Assembly (NCBI GenBank): GCA_051294375.1 | Contig: CM119267.1 | Span: 20,833,476-20,897,475, forward strand | Length of the DNA stretch: 64,000 nucleotides | Source of the DNA: Paraspadella gotoi | Taxonomy: Eukaryota > Chaetognatha | Direction of reading: 5' to 3' | Shown here: in pieces, positions 38,501 through 49,946 of the stretch | Layout: every line of letters starts with the position of its first letter | Position numbering within the stretch: the first letter of the stretch is position 1 | Position numbers and translations under genes: made by a program | Notes under the pieces: model-generated | Told to the model about the DNA's origin: nothing | The model's input: the letters and a program-made list of their open reading frames with translations, nothing else | Databases searched by the model: none

Positions 38501-39404
38501 AAACTAGGGCAGAAAGTAACTTTTAACTTTGTGTTGTATAGATTCTGCCTCTATTTCCAGAAGACAAATTACATTATAAAAGAATATACTTTATATAAAG
38601 AATATAATTAAATCTAATATATAATAAAATTTATTAAATTTTTAAATTTATTTTTAAATTTTAATATGAAATTTTAAAGTCTAATATAGTAAAACAAGTA
38701 ATCTTGCAATTTTTCATAAAATATTTTTGACTCATCGATGTCTATTTATTAATATGTACACTTATCAATTTTTTCGTTTCATAATATATTCCTGTTACTT
38801 AATATGTAATCGACATTAAAAATACTTTTTGTTAGATCCCACGGAATACATACACAAAGACAGATGGATCAAGGTACAACGACGTGCAATGGGCAGTCAC
38901 TACAACGCAGGAAAATTTGGGAATGCTGACTCCAAATGGGCCGATTACGTTACGGGATTTGGGTCTCCTCACTCTTACGAATTTTGGCTTGGGCTGGAGA
39001 AGATACGTAACTACACGATGAGTGGAACGTGGGATCTTATGTTTGTCGCCAAATGGAATTCCAAGTCTAGTTCACGGTATCCGGGTGATTGGGGTTATTC
39101 AGTATATGAAAACTTTTATGTTGAAGATGAAGAAAATGATTTTAAATTACATCTTGGAAACAGAAAAGAAAATAGTAAAGGCCCGAATCAGGAACCTTTT
39201 TCATATTTTGGTTTTGCTAATAACAAATTCAGTACTTCTGACCGAAACTCTGGTCCTTGCTCGACTTATGGTGCTTGGTGGCATAGGACAGATTCTAGGA
39301 ATTGCAAATACTTTTGTTTTAATTGTGCTAACCAAGTCTTTCACGATGGTAATAATTGGTTCTACGCGGACGAAACTGAAATGCTGATGAGAAAAGTGGA
39401 TTAA
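35556..39404 (+). CDS. Secreted coiled-coil fibrinogen-related protein, paralogue B
   Basis: Exons are 35556-35678, 35907-37104 and 38836-39404, with the same intron positions and phases as paralogue A and the same total length of 629 residues. It has a signal peptide, then CDGCW and a helical region with CSYYVC. The Cys-rich module starts at residue 353 (CVC, CEKCPSDTF, CTKCP, HQC). A coiled coil (DLKDLEKDLENQ) precedes the FReD domain, which shows WIKVQRRAMG, EFWLGLEKIR, FSTSDRN, YGAWWHR and FCFNC. The FReD Ca-site region reads DRNSG rather than the classical DRDND, so calcium binding is uncertain. It lies 0.78 kb downstream of A in tandem. Its second intron is enlarged to 1.7 kb and contains a miniature LTR element. 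An AATAAA lies near 39677, about 270 bases after the stop. Confidence 0.87.
37180..37832 (+). mobile_element. Terminal-repeat retrotransposon in miniature (TRIM)
   Basis: Two direct repeats of about 235 bp (37180-37415 and 37600-37832) flank a 184-bp interior. Each begins T(G/C)TATGGTGGACTAAAATCC and ends GTCTCTTCA. The interior begins at 37417 with TGGTGAGCCCGAC, resembling a tRNA primer-binding site, and ends in a purine tract GGGAAGGGGGA at 37589-37599 right before the 3' repeat. It has no room for gag-pol; a short MPQ-type frame remains, internally duplicated over about 50 bp. The element is inserted in intron 2 of paralogue B. An ACTT flank may be the target duplication, but it is ambiguous. 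Confidence 0.75.
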
Positions 39405-39739
39405 AAGCTTGTTGACTCTTCCTTTACAGGGCTAAATGATTTGTATGTTATGCATTAACTGAAATTTATGTAGTACCATGAAAATTGTAATAATTGTAAT
39501 TGTAATTGTAATAATAAGGTTCGTGCAAATTTGTTTGCCTTTTTTACGGTACTTTCATCGTTATCGACATTAATCAAATTGAGCTAAAAATGAACCTCAG
39601 CGTAATTTTCCGTTAAAAAATTTGTTCACATTTTCATTTCGGGACTTTGCATGACTCAAAAGTAATTTTAATTTAAATAAAATTCATCAAATGTACATTG
39701 TACACACAAATTTTTTGATAATATCTTCCATCCTGTAAT

Positions 39740-42700
39740 TTAAGCTCTCCTCATCGACATTTCGATCTCATCGGCTCCGTACAATCCTCCGCATCCGCTC
39801 ACAAACATAATTTTTCCGACGCAATTTGCGCAAAACTCTCCGTCGGCGCTACTCGACAATCCACTCCACCACCAGGGGCCTCTGATCGCGCGGTCGCCGT
39901 CTTTGGAATCGCTCGTGACGAATCTCGATCCGTTGCATCGCTGGAGAGGATCCACCTCTTCCACTCCTCCCCACGACCAAGCCTTTCTCTTCCCCAGCAC
40001 CAGCGGGAACCCCAGCCGTTCTTTGCCAATTGAAAACCCTTCGTAGACGATCCATCCCCACTTGGACGGCAGGTCGGCGCGGCAACTTCGCTGCACCAAT
40101 CTCGCGGCGATCATTAACTCCCACGAGCCGTTCCGCGTCAGACGGTGCATCCTGTGCAGCCCGAGCCAGAACTCGTGAGCTTGGGGAGATCCGAATCCCT
40201 CGACGAAGTCGTTCCACTTCGAGAAGGAGTTACCGAACTTCTCGTCGGTGTAGTCGCTGCCGAAGGCGCGGCGTTGGAGTTTGATCCAATCCGTTTTTCG
40301 GACTGTAGAGAAGTTTGAAACGTTGGGAAAAGAGACACGCATTTAATGATCTGTTAAATCATTTTCTCCGTACCAAAAATATAACTATTTATTAAAAAAA
40401 AAAATATCAGTTCCTCTAAAGATAATCTAATTAAAAACATCGTGTACTGAGTTGAAGAAAATAATGTGAACTTTGATATTTTTGTTACTTTAATCTGTAT
40501 AAAGTGTGATTGGTCCTCCAGAAAGTTTGTTTTTTAAATGAAAAGAAAGAAGTTTCAATCTTGTTAAAAAAATAAACGAATAGACTTCTGTTTAAACTTC
40601 TCGTTCTCTCGCAAAGCGCTTTAAAATCCCATCAATCTTTAGACAAACTTCCTAAACACTTGACGAAAAAAAAGTGATTATCCGATTAAATGCGATACCT
40701 CACCCTCCCTCCAACCCACCAGAACGTCCTTACCCAAATATCTCTCGCTTTCCATCATATCCACCTTCTCTCTCAACCTCTCGTCCTCTTCCTTCAATCC
40801 CCACAGCTTCGAGTTGAGGCATTGGGCGTACGAGGCCGCTCCTTCCTCCAGCTCTGCCGGGCACGCCTCGCAGGGCCTCAAGCTCGCCTTCAGCTTGAAG
40901 GTGGCGGCGGGACATCGCCCGCACTGCATCGTTCCGTTGGGATAGTAGATCGGAGACTGGGGTTTGGTAAAATGGTGGGTTGCGAGTTAAAAGATGGTTG
41001 TGGGTCGTGTTTTTGACGGATGGTCGTGGCGTTTTTTAGTTTTTGAGGAAATATTTACTTTTCAGTTTTCATACATCATTAGATTAGAAATTTGACGTAA
41101 ATTCACTGTAATTACTGTAATTAGACTAAAAAAGTTAAAATTAATAACCCGTCATTTACGTGGTTCAACTTCTAATCATTTTGTATTGAATAGAAAACAA
41201 AGTTTATTTGTTTAAAAAAACAACAGATTTTGATTCCAAAAACCCGTTGTTTGTAAACAAATAAACTTCCCTGAAAACGCTAGGAAAAGAAAGTCTTAAC
41301 AAAAATCATTTTGTAATCATTAATCATTAGTCGGAGGCAATTTAGTTTGTATGTTGGACGAAATTTACCAATTTACTCGAATAATCTTTTTCCCGCCATT
41401 CTTCCCCTTACCTCCCCCACTCCGCAACGACATTCCTCCCTCGCTTCCTCGTTCCTCTTTCTCGTCTCGTCGAACTCCTTCCTCCTCGCCTCCTTCCACT
41501 TTTCCTTCTGACTCCACATCTCCAACTCCCTCTCTCCCAACAAACATCGGACCCTCGACGAGACGTTGGAGGCTTCCTCCAGGCATTCCACGACGGAGCC
41601 GAGTTGACGCCACTCGTTGATGAGTTTGAGCGTGAGATCGATGTGCTTCTCCACGCGATCGAAGGTGTTGGTCGGGGGGACGTGGACTTTGTCGTCGTCG
41701 TCGTCGTCGTCTTCTTCCTCCTCCACCTCGTCGCCGCAGTGATTAAAGACGCATCCCCTCCCGACGTCTTCGGTTCGCGGACACAACTTGGTCAGCAAAA
41801 ATCGAGGAAAAGTTTTGTCGCCGAATTTCGTTCGGTTTTCGACGATGTCAACGTTGAGGTCTTCCAATGCCGCTGCTGCCGCCTGCTCGGTCGGGAAAGA
41901 AAGTAGGGAGAGGCGAGTGGAGGGCGAAGGGCGAGGGGGTGAAAACGTTGTTTATCTATTAAATTAGGAGATTAGTAAATAGCGGAAAAAGCTAAATTAC
42001 TACCCTGTGAAGAGACAGTAATTAGAACCTGCATTATGCAGACCCTGAGCTTCGGATCAGGGTATAACACCGTGTTACAGGTGGGCCAGGCGGGTTAAGC
42101 GCCCCGTCCCTCTTAACTGCTAGGCGACCACCGGGCAAGAACTCCGCATATTGGGTGATGACCGGTTGGTGGATTTTAGTCCACAATTTTAGGGATAATT
42201 TTAATAAGCTTTATTAATGATTTAGAAATATTATTTCAAAAACTAAATCATTAATAAAGCTTATTAAAATTATCCTTAAAATTGTAAAATAAGATTTTTA
42301 CAAAAAACTGTTCTTCAGTACTACAAGTATCGACGAAGTAACTCTTTTAGTAATCTGGAGACAGTCTTGCCAACTTTTGTGTCTTTTAAATCTCACTCTT
42401 TCAGTCGTTCTTATCCTCTTCTGACTATTTCCCATCCTCTTTTTCAATTTTCTGCCCCCATTACCTCACCCAACCCCACCCTTGCCCACCCACTAACCCA
42501 CCTTCGCCTCCTCCTTCTCTCCCATCACCCTCTCCACGAACTTCCGCTCGAACGCCCCTTCAACGACGTCGAAATGATACAAGGAAAAAGACACCGACGC
42601 TCTATCGGCAAAAGCAGCGATTTCCGGCAAAAAGCGCCGGGCGTCGTTCAGCGCCTCCTGCGGCAGCAATTTTCCTAAAATTTCGCGCCGCCTGGCGTCG

Positions 42701-43657
42701 TCGGTGGCGCCGAAGGCCGCGAAGGCGCGCCCGAAGGAGGCGGCGTCGACGGAGTCTTCGTTGAGGAGGTCGACGAGGACGTCGACGTGGGATTCGGTGG
42801 AACGGACGAAGGTGAACTGAGATTTTATTGATTGATTGACTGATTAATAAAATCAATTTTTTTTATCGATTGCTTTATTGGTTTCTTCGTCGGTTGATTG
42901 ATTCGTCTTTTGATTTATTGATCGATAATCAATATTTTTTTTGAATAAAAGATTGATTGTTTGTCCAAGCCAACTTTCCTACCCTGCCAGGATTGATTCA
43001 TCGATTGAGTGATTGATTGATTTCTTATTATATTTAAATGTTCAATGCTTCAAAAGTTTGATTCGGTAAATGATCGAATGATTGGTTCTTTCTTCACTGA
43101 CCGAAAACCGCAAATTTTGGACGAGTCGATTTTTAAACTCGTTCATCGTGGCTTCGACGATTTCTTCCTTGCCCTCGTTCGACATCGAATCGTCAAACTC
43201 CAGCGGGGTTATCATTTCCTTGATACTATCTTGATAATTATCCAAAATGTTCGGAATGTCCTCGACCGTCTCTTCGAGGGCGTTTCGTAGCAAGAGGGAT
43301 TTCTCATCGACATCGGTTTCGTTCTGGAGGCAAGAAGGAGCGGAAAGGATCGTTACCTACGCGCTCGAATCGCTGGATCATAGTTTCAATATCTACAATA
43401 CTAGTATATTCCTGATCTAACTGCGTTTATTATATAATTGGCGTTTAAGTAAGAATGTCGAATAATTAAGAAAAAAAAAGGTAAATAAAACCAAATTAAA
43501 TTAATTAAAATATCAATTAGACGAAATCAACGTATACCTGCATCGCGGATTTGACGGAGATGTAGCGAAAGACGGACCTAGCGATTATCGTCATGCATCC
43601 GTCCGAGGTCGCGGCCAACGCGAAACAAAAGAACAGCGCCGCGAAAAATCGTGACAT
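39740..43657 (-). CDS. Secreted coiled-coil fibrinogen-related protein, paralogue C
   Basis: Six exons read on the minus strand: 43657-43538, 43323-43102, 42816-42502, 41882-41412, 40956-40734 and 40302-39740, about 637 residues. Introns 1-4 are phase 0 and the last is phase 1. The protein starts with a signal peptide (MSRFFAALFFCFALA), then DGCM and RSVFRY as in A and B. The helical region carries RCLLGERE. The Cys-rich module reads CRC, then CGRCPAATF, CEACP and AQC. A coiled coil and a FReD domain (WIKLQRRAFG, EFWLGLHRMH) follow. Residues 270-283 are an acidic run encoded by a GAC/GAG microsatellite, absent from A and B. The FReD end is divergent: the Cys before YGAWWH is replaced (RGPWWW) and DSKDG replaces DRN. 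It is tail-to-tail with B, 336 bp apart. Three internal introns are not present in A or B. Confidence 0.82.
42008..42185 (-). mobile_element. Solo LTR of the TRIM family
   Basis: The reverse complement starts TGTGGACTAAAATCCACC and ends ACTGTCTCTTCA, matching the LTRs at 37.2-37.8 kb with some internal deletion. It lies in the intron between exons 3 and 4 of paralogue C. No partner LTR, primer site or clear target duplication is seen. Confidence 0.8.
42183..42285. repeat. Near-perfect 43-bp hairpin (inverted repeat)
   Basis: The left arm 42183-42225 and right arm 42243-42285 are reverse complements with one mismatch over 43 bases. The loop is 17 bases. The sequence is AT-rich (contains AAGCTTTATTAATGA). 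It directly abuts and slightly overlaps the solo LTR inside the same intron of paralogue C. Confidence 0.9.
42820..43030. repeat. Degenerate (GATT)n tetranucleotide tract in paralogue C intron 2
   Basis: Repeated GATTGATT-like units with interruptions fill most of this intron. Confidence 0.75.
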
Positions 43658-43726
43658 TTTTAATCAAATCGAAAATTAAATGAGAAACCAACCGGAGGTT
43701 TATCTTAGTTTTATTTTCGCTCCTGT

Positions 43727-43766
43727 GTTTTACACACACACAAAAAGTTTTACACACACACAAAAA
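43727..43766. repeat. 20-bp tandem duplication upstream of paralogue C
   Basis: GTTTTACACACACACAAAAA occurs twice head to tail, about 70-110 bases upstream of the start codon of the minus-strand gene. It could affect its promoter, but no function can be inferred. Confidence 0.8.
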
Positions 43767-44103
43767 GCGAAGTTCGATTTCTAATATTTTTTCGTAATGA
43801 TTAGAAAAAAAGATGCTCTCTGTGGCCGCGAGAGTCGGTGTGAATCGAGATCCAATCAAAATATATATTTTTTTAAAAAAAAATTTTTTTATCTTACATA
43901 TTATAAATTGATTATAAAAAAAATATGAATTTCTGACCAATATTTTAATTTATAATTAATAATTTTAAATTTTGAATTCCTTTTTTCTGAATAAATTAGA
44001 TAAAACACAAAATAAAAACCCCACCTCGAACCGCCAAGCGGTCAAGTGCGGAATGTGAAGTACCTCTTTGGATTTTCCTTTTCAAAAACTCGAAAGAAAG
44101 GGA

Positions 44104-44153
<50 letters not shown>

Positions 44154-44803
44154 TCTCTCTTCTCTCTCCCCCGATCCCAACTTCAAAATCGACCCGAAGA
44201 TAACTCACACTCTCACGCCAGAAGCGGACGTTTGTTTACGCCAGAGACGGCCGACCACGAATCGCGAGAGACGTTGATCGGAGGGGGGGGGTTGGGCGTG
44301 GCCGGAAATAGATGGGTGCGCTCGGCGGTGAGGCGGAGATTTCGGTGAATTGTGGTTACGATTCACGTAAATACGACGAAGATTCGTCATCTTTTTTTTC
44401 TGTCGCGAGAATTTTTTTCTTTTTTTTTTTCTTTCGAAGGTCAAAGTCGATATCGTTCGTCTTTGTCGTCCTCGTTGTGGTTGTTGACGTTGTTGTTGTC
44501 GTTGTTGTTGTTGTTTTTATTTGGTTGCTTCTAACGAATCGAAATACCTGGAGGTAGTGATTTGAAAAATCAAGGTTTTGTTTAAAATATAACACAACCA
44601 CCAAGATCGACCGAATCGACCGGAGAAAAGCATAACGTCTATTATGACAATTTTCATTAAATTTTGTATCTATTTTATATTTTCAACTCGTTTTTGTTCG
44701 CACTTATTTTTTATCTTTTTTCCCTTCGCCAAGAAAAAATTCTTCTTCTCAGCCATTTCCAAATCATCATAACCATTTTCATCAGTTCCCTTCTTCATCT
44801 TCT

Positions 44804-44846
<43 letters not shown>

Positions 44847-45241
44847 TTTCCCTTCAGCTTCCAAATCTCCTTTTCCCTCCGTCATTTCGCGTCTCGAGAG
44901 ACGAAGTCACAAAAATTCAACTTCGATAATTTTCCTTCCGTTATCCTTTCTTATTTCGTCCTCTCTGATCCTCTGCTCTCTTCTTCTCTCTCTTTCTCCT
45001 CGTCCTGTCCATCTCTTCTCTCTCTCTCTCTCTGCCTACTCTCTCGTCCTCTCTGCCTCTCTCTCTCTCTTCTCCTCTGCCCTCTTCTCGGTCCTGGCTT
45101 CTCTCATGCTAGTACTATTCCCCTTTTGCGTGTTCCTCGTTAAAAAATGTTTAACCCAGTTTCTCTTCCCTCCACTGAAGAGAAATCTTTTCTTATTTTT
45201 TCTCTCCACCCTCTCGTTCTCTCTTTTGCTTCTCTTCTCTT

Positions 45242-45273
<32 letters not shown>

Positions 45274-47055
45274 TCTCTCTTCTTCTCTCTCTCTCTCTCT
45301 TCTTCCTCTCTCCTCTCTCTCTCTCTCTCTTCCTTTATCTTTCTCTTCTTCTTTTTCTGCCTCCTCATTGTCCCTTTCTCCCTTTTTTCCTCCTCCTTTT
45401 TTCCTTCTCCCCACTTTTCTATTTCCACTTATCGTAATTTCCTATAAATTTTCACATCATTTTAGTAATTATTTCCAATCTTATCAAATGTTAGCCTTTT
45501 CTCTCTTTCACTACGTCTTAGCTTTTTTTATATTTTTATCTTTTTATCATTTAACTTCTTTATCTTTCTGTCACCTCATCTCCTATTTTATTTTATTTAT
45601 TCATTTCATTTTATTATTTTATTCCAAATATTCGTTCTCTTCTTCCTCCTTATTCATTTCTTCTTCTCCTCAGCCGATGCGCTTCATGTCCATTCATTTG
45701 GATTTGATTCCATCTTCTTTTCGATATCCATTCGCTTCATTTCTCTTTTGTTATCATTTCGTTTCGCTTTCGAGAAATCTATGCCTTCCTTTCTTCATGT
45801 TCTTTCTTTATTATTGCGTCGGCATTTTTCTTTGCTTTAAAAGAAACAAAGTGTCGCCGTTACTTTCGTTGTTTTCTTTTTTTAAACAATATCATTTACA
45901 TTTTTAAATAAAGTTTATAGGTATGTCAATATGTCAAAGTAACTCGCCATTTTTCAAATTTAATTTTTCTAAATTGATATTATCTGTCAAATTACTCATC
46001 TGTATTGAAAGATCTCATTCTGAAGTTTTCCAGAGACAATTTTAGAGAAATGAATTATTCATGGTAGACTTCGTTATTAATCAATAACCTATAGTTATTA
46101 AAAAAAAAAACCAAGTCAACACAAGCCAAAAAATTATAACTACTCATTAGTAAGCTAATCTCAACCGCATCTACTATAAAGGACGGTAACTTCTTATTCC
46201 ATTTTAAGTCTTTGAATTTTTAACAATAAAAATCTCATCAACTCGCGGACCACAATTTTCTCCTTTTCCTCCCCCTCCTCCTCCTCCTCCTCCTCCTCCT
46301 CATCTCTCCACTGATTGGAGTTTTATTTTTTAATCAGATTTTAATTGTCAAACCTTTTTACTCCTTCATTCTCTCGGCTAATTTCTTCTTTCTATCAATT
46401 TTACGTCGATGTTCCGTCTCGTTCATCTTATTTGCCTCCCGAAAGAAACCCAATATATTGAGATTCTTTACGCGAAGTAATAACAAAAAATAATTAATTT
46501 AACGAAACTATTTTTCATTACATTTTTAAATTAAATTAGCGTTCGCCGAATAAATACTTTTAAATTTTTTAATAGTTAATAAAGACGAAATACCATAGAG
46601 CGGCGCGAGACAGGACGAACAACAACTCGTTGACAAAATCTCAGTCTCAATACTACTTCTCCGCTAAATTCCAAACTTAACCATTAATCTACCCTTCAAA
46701 ATTTATAAATATTTTTTCCCCGGCGCAAGACCTTATACAAGCTAACCGATTTACCACCAGTCTCGGTGTCGGGCCAGGTCGACTCAGAACTCTTTCTTAG
46801 TTTTTTTTTTAAAATCGTGCTCATAAGATCGACCGTCTCTGACAATAGTATGTCAACGATTTAAAAAACTCCCCTTATCCTACATTCCCTCTTTTTCTTC
46901 CCGAGACCACTCCTCGTCTTTCACACTTCGTCGATACAATATCTTCTCTTTCCCAAACCGGAAGTGGCCACGCCTCCAGTGGCATCCGTCGCGCGAGTAG
47001 AAGGCGCGAGATAATCCTTTTTTTATTTCCAGAACCGAAACCGGAAGCGCAGGGC
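43767..47055. other. Non-genic region rich in CT and (GTC)n tracts
   Basis: Contains a CT tract at 44106-44150, (GTC)n at about 44808-44843, impure CT-rich sequence to about 45420, AT-rich sequence to 46900 and (TCC)n at about 46267-46300. CCGGAAGTGG and CCGGAAGCG near 46970 and 47042 resemble ETS-family sites. No exon is supported; long frames here are S/L, R or T repeats. Confidence 0.6.
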
Positions 47056-47124
47056 GTGAATCAAAAAATAAAAATTATATTTAAAAAGAACGAGCGTGAA
47101 ATGAGGGGGAAGCTGGCGAAGCTG

Positions 47125-47659
47125 ACGAGGACACGGCAACAACTACAACAACAACAACAACAAAAACAACAACAACGACAACAACAACAACGACGACGAA
47201 GACAACAACGACAACGACGACGGCCGCGTCTGGCAACAATCGGCGCGGAGGCGTCGATGCGTAACGATACCGATTTCACTCCGGAAACCGGAAAAAAAAA
47301 AATATCTCGGCAACAATGATGTCTGACGGTCGACAATGCAGATCGAAGGAAAACAAAAAGGCTGACGACGATGATGACAATGACGACGACGACAGGAGCA
47401 CTGACAACGACTCTCCGACGGATGATGACGACCACGACGACGAAGACAGAAACGGCCAACCAAAGAGGCATTGGTCGGTACCTAATGTGTCATTTGTGGA
47501 ACGTATCGAAATTAATCTCACTTTACGGTCATAGGACGACAATATAACTAATATTAAATTTAAAGCGATGACGAGGTCGGAGATTGAAACTAAAAATAAA
47601 GGAAAGGTCGGGGAACAAAACCGAACAACAACAACAACAATCATTGGGTCCGACCCCGT

Positions 47660-47690
<31 letters not shown>

Positions 47691-47700
47691 GTTGGGGCGA
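47125..47700. repeat. Trinucleotide repeat cluster (CAA, GAC, GTC)
   Basis: CAA/CGA units at about 47138-47222, GAC/GAT units at about 47366-47450, and CAA then GTC units at about 47625-47685. Frames over it read poly-Q/R or poly-D. A poly-Q start frame from 47101 exists but nothing else suggests a gene. Confidence 0.7.
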
Positions 47701-47764
47701 AAATATTATCGATTTGATTTAAGCAGGAGAGAAACAAGGGAAGGAGCGACTCTGGAGAAAAGAA

Positions 47765-47782
47765 ACAGAGAGAGAGAGAAGA

Positions 47783-47815
<33 letters not shown>

Positions 47816-48060
47816 GTAGAGCAGATGAGGAGAGAGAGAGAGAGGAGAGAGAAAAGAAGGAACAATGGGAAGGGAGAGAGGAAAATCAATCACCAGTCCC
47901 GAAGCGAGCGGTTTTGGCTATAGGGTAAAATTTAATGGCGCGAGATGCATGCCGAACAGAAAGGGTGTGTTGTAGAAGAAGAGAGAGATATAGAGAGAGA
48001 GAGGAGAGAGAGAGAGAGAGCAGTAGAGAGAGAAGGGACGAGAAGAGAGAGCGAAGTATA
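47765..48060. repeat. Impure (GA)n tract
   Basis: Interrupted GA repeats. Frames over it are artefactual. Confidence 0.9.
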
Positions 48061-48109
48061 GATAGAGTACAGAGCAGACGGTTAACAAAAACAAAGTAAA
48101 AAATCTTGC

Positions 48110-49921
48110 GAATGAAGAGAGTGGAGACATAGAGATTGAACGAACATTTAATCATCGTCCAATCGACTCGGTCGCAACACTGAGCGACGTCTCCCATTCT
48201 CTGCGTCGGCTGTTCTGACGAACTGTTTGGGCCGTTTTGCTTTGGCTTTTATTTGTCCAGTTTAGCCTCTGTTGTTTTGTAGCGTTCACGAAATGTAAAT
48301 GCACCAAAATGGATATTGTTCTCTATCGTACTAATTAATTTTCTATCTACCTTTAATCTAACTGTCTACTTTCTCTAATCTAGTTGTCCTAGTTTTCAAT
48401 GTACCTTGTTTAAACAACACAATCTTATCAGTCTTCTCCTCCTCTCTCTCCTCTCACTCTCCTCGGCTCATCTCCTCTCTCTCTCTCTCTCTCTCTCTCC
48501 TTCTCTCTCTTCTCTTTCTCTTTCTAAAGAAAAGTACAAATCGTTTGTTGTTTTTTGTTCTAAATTTATTTTCAAAATAAAACCTTGTCAAAAAAGTCAA
48601 TACCATATGAGTGGTTTAATTACTGCTGTATAATTCTTTAAATTTTCTCGCCATTGTAGCAATAACCAACATTACTTACCATTGGGCGAATCGAACAAGT
48701 GACAACGGCGAACACTTTTCCTTTTTTAAAATTTGTATCACAAAAGTTTTTCCGTAATCTCAAAGATTGAATATTTCACAAAGTAAATAGACAATAATGA
48801 ACGACGTCCTTACCTTTTATGGAAGAAACCCCCCCGCAGAGTCTCGGATGAAAGAAAGAATAAAAGAAAATAATAAACAATTTTAATTCGGTCCTTGAAG
48901 AAAGCGTAATATAGTTGCAATGTAATCGTTTCCGGTAAGGAACCTATAACCTGCCTTTTTTAAGACTAAATAAAGTCGTAACTGGCGTACAACAACAAAC
49001 AACCAACAAACACCATAACAACAACAACAAAACAACAACACAACAAAACAACAAATCATCGATACACGAAGACGGAAAAAAAAACAAAGGAGAGACTGAA
49101 AAACAGAGGAAACAATAAACAAGTTGACTGGGACAAACAAAGGCGGTGGAGAGAGAGATGAGAGAGAGAGAGAAGAAGGAGAAGAGTGGGGAGACGAGCA
49201 AGCTTCATGGTAGGGAGCGTTAGAGAATGAGAGAGAGAAGAAGAGGAAGGAAAGAAGGGGAGGGAAAATAGAGAGAGAGAAAAAGAGAGAGAGGCATTGT
49301 TTTACTAGGTAACAGCACCAACTTCATAATCTTGTTACAAAACTGGAAAAGGGGGAAAAAAAAGGATACAGCGACTTAGTGAAAGAAAAAAAGTTAGAAT
49401 GAGATGATGAATGGATGATGATGAGATGTGATGAGATAATGAAAACGATGACATCGATAGGACTATATAAAAATGGATCGAACCGAGCGCCGATGATAGT
49501 TATAATCAATGTTATTATTTGTAACAAAGAACTGTTAATACAAACACGGACACAGATAATAGGTCGTAAATGACCGGCTAATAAAATAAGAAAAGTTGAG
49601 GACCAATTTAAAATAAAAAGATAATATGTTATAAGCTTAATTATTAATGAGTCAACAATATTTAATAAATTATAAAGTAATAAGTAAATGTGAAGATTTC
49701 ATTAAATCGCGTGGTTGATAAACGAGCGACTATCGGGCAGCGGACGCAAGACAAGATTTCCGAAAAAAACAAAAACAAGATGTTATAAAATGTAAAGACC
49801 AACGAACGATGACCGAACGAAACGAATGACGACGAACGACGACGACTAGATCAGAGTCAAATTCGAGCCTCAACAGACTGCACATTATACAAGAAACGAT
49901 CGAAATTCCTTGGTGAAACAA
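48110..49921 (+). repeat. Triplicated ~1.5-kb unit, copy 1 (direct)
   Basis: Shares ordered landmarks with 49947-52095 and, inverted, with 52152-53530. These include TTTAATCTNNACTGTCTACTTTC-type sequence near 48355, GCAATAACCAACATTACTTA near 48660, an ACA-rich tract near 49020 and GGTTGATAA near 49712. It contains a CT tract (48476-48520) and interrupted GA. No coding sequence is visible. It ends at a 25-N gap. Confidence 0.8.
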
Positions 49922-49946
49922 NNNNNNNNNNNNNNNNNNNNNNNNN

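Noticed and set aside
47056-47534. Poly-Q/R frame followed by a poly-D frame as a possible gene
   Set aside because: Both are readings of trinucleotide repeats. The upstream ETS-like sites are suggestive, but no non-repetitive protein segment or splice structure supports a gene.
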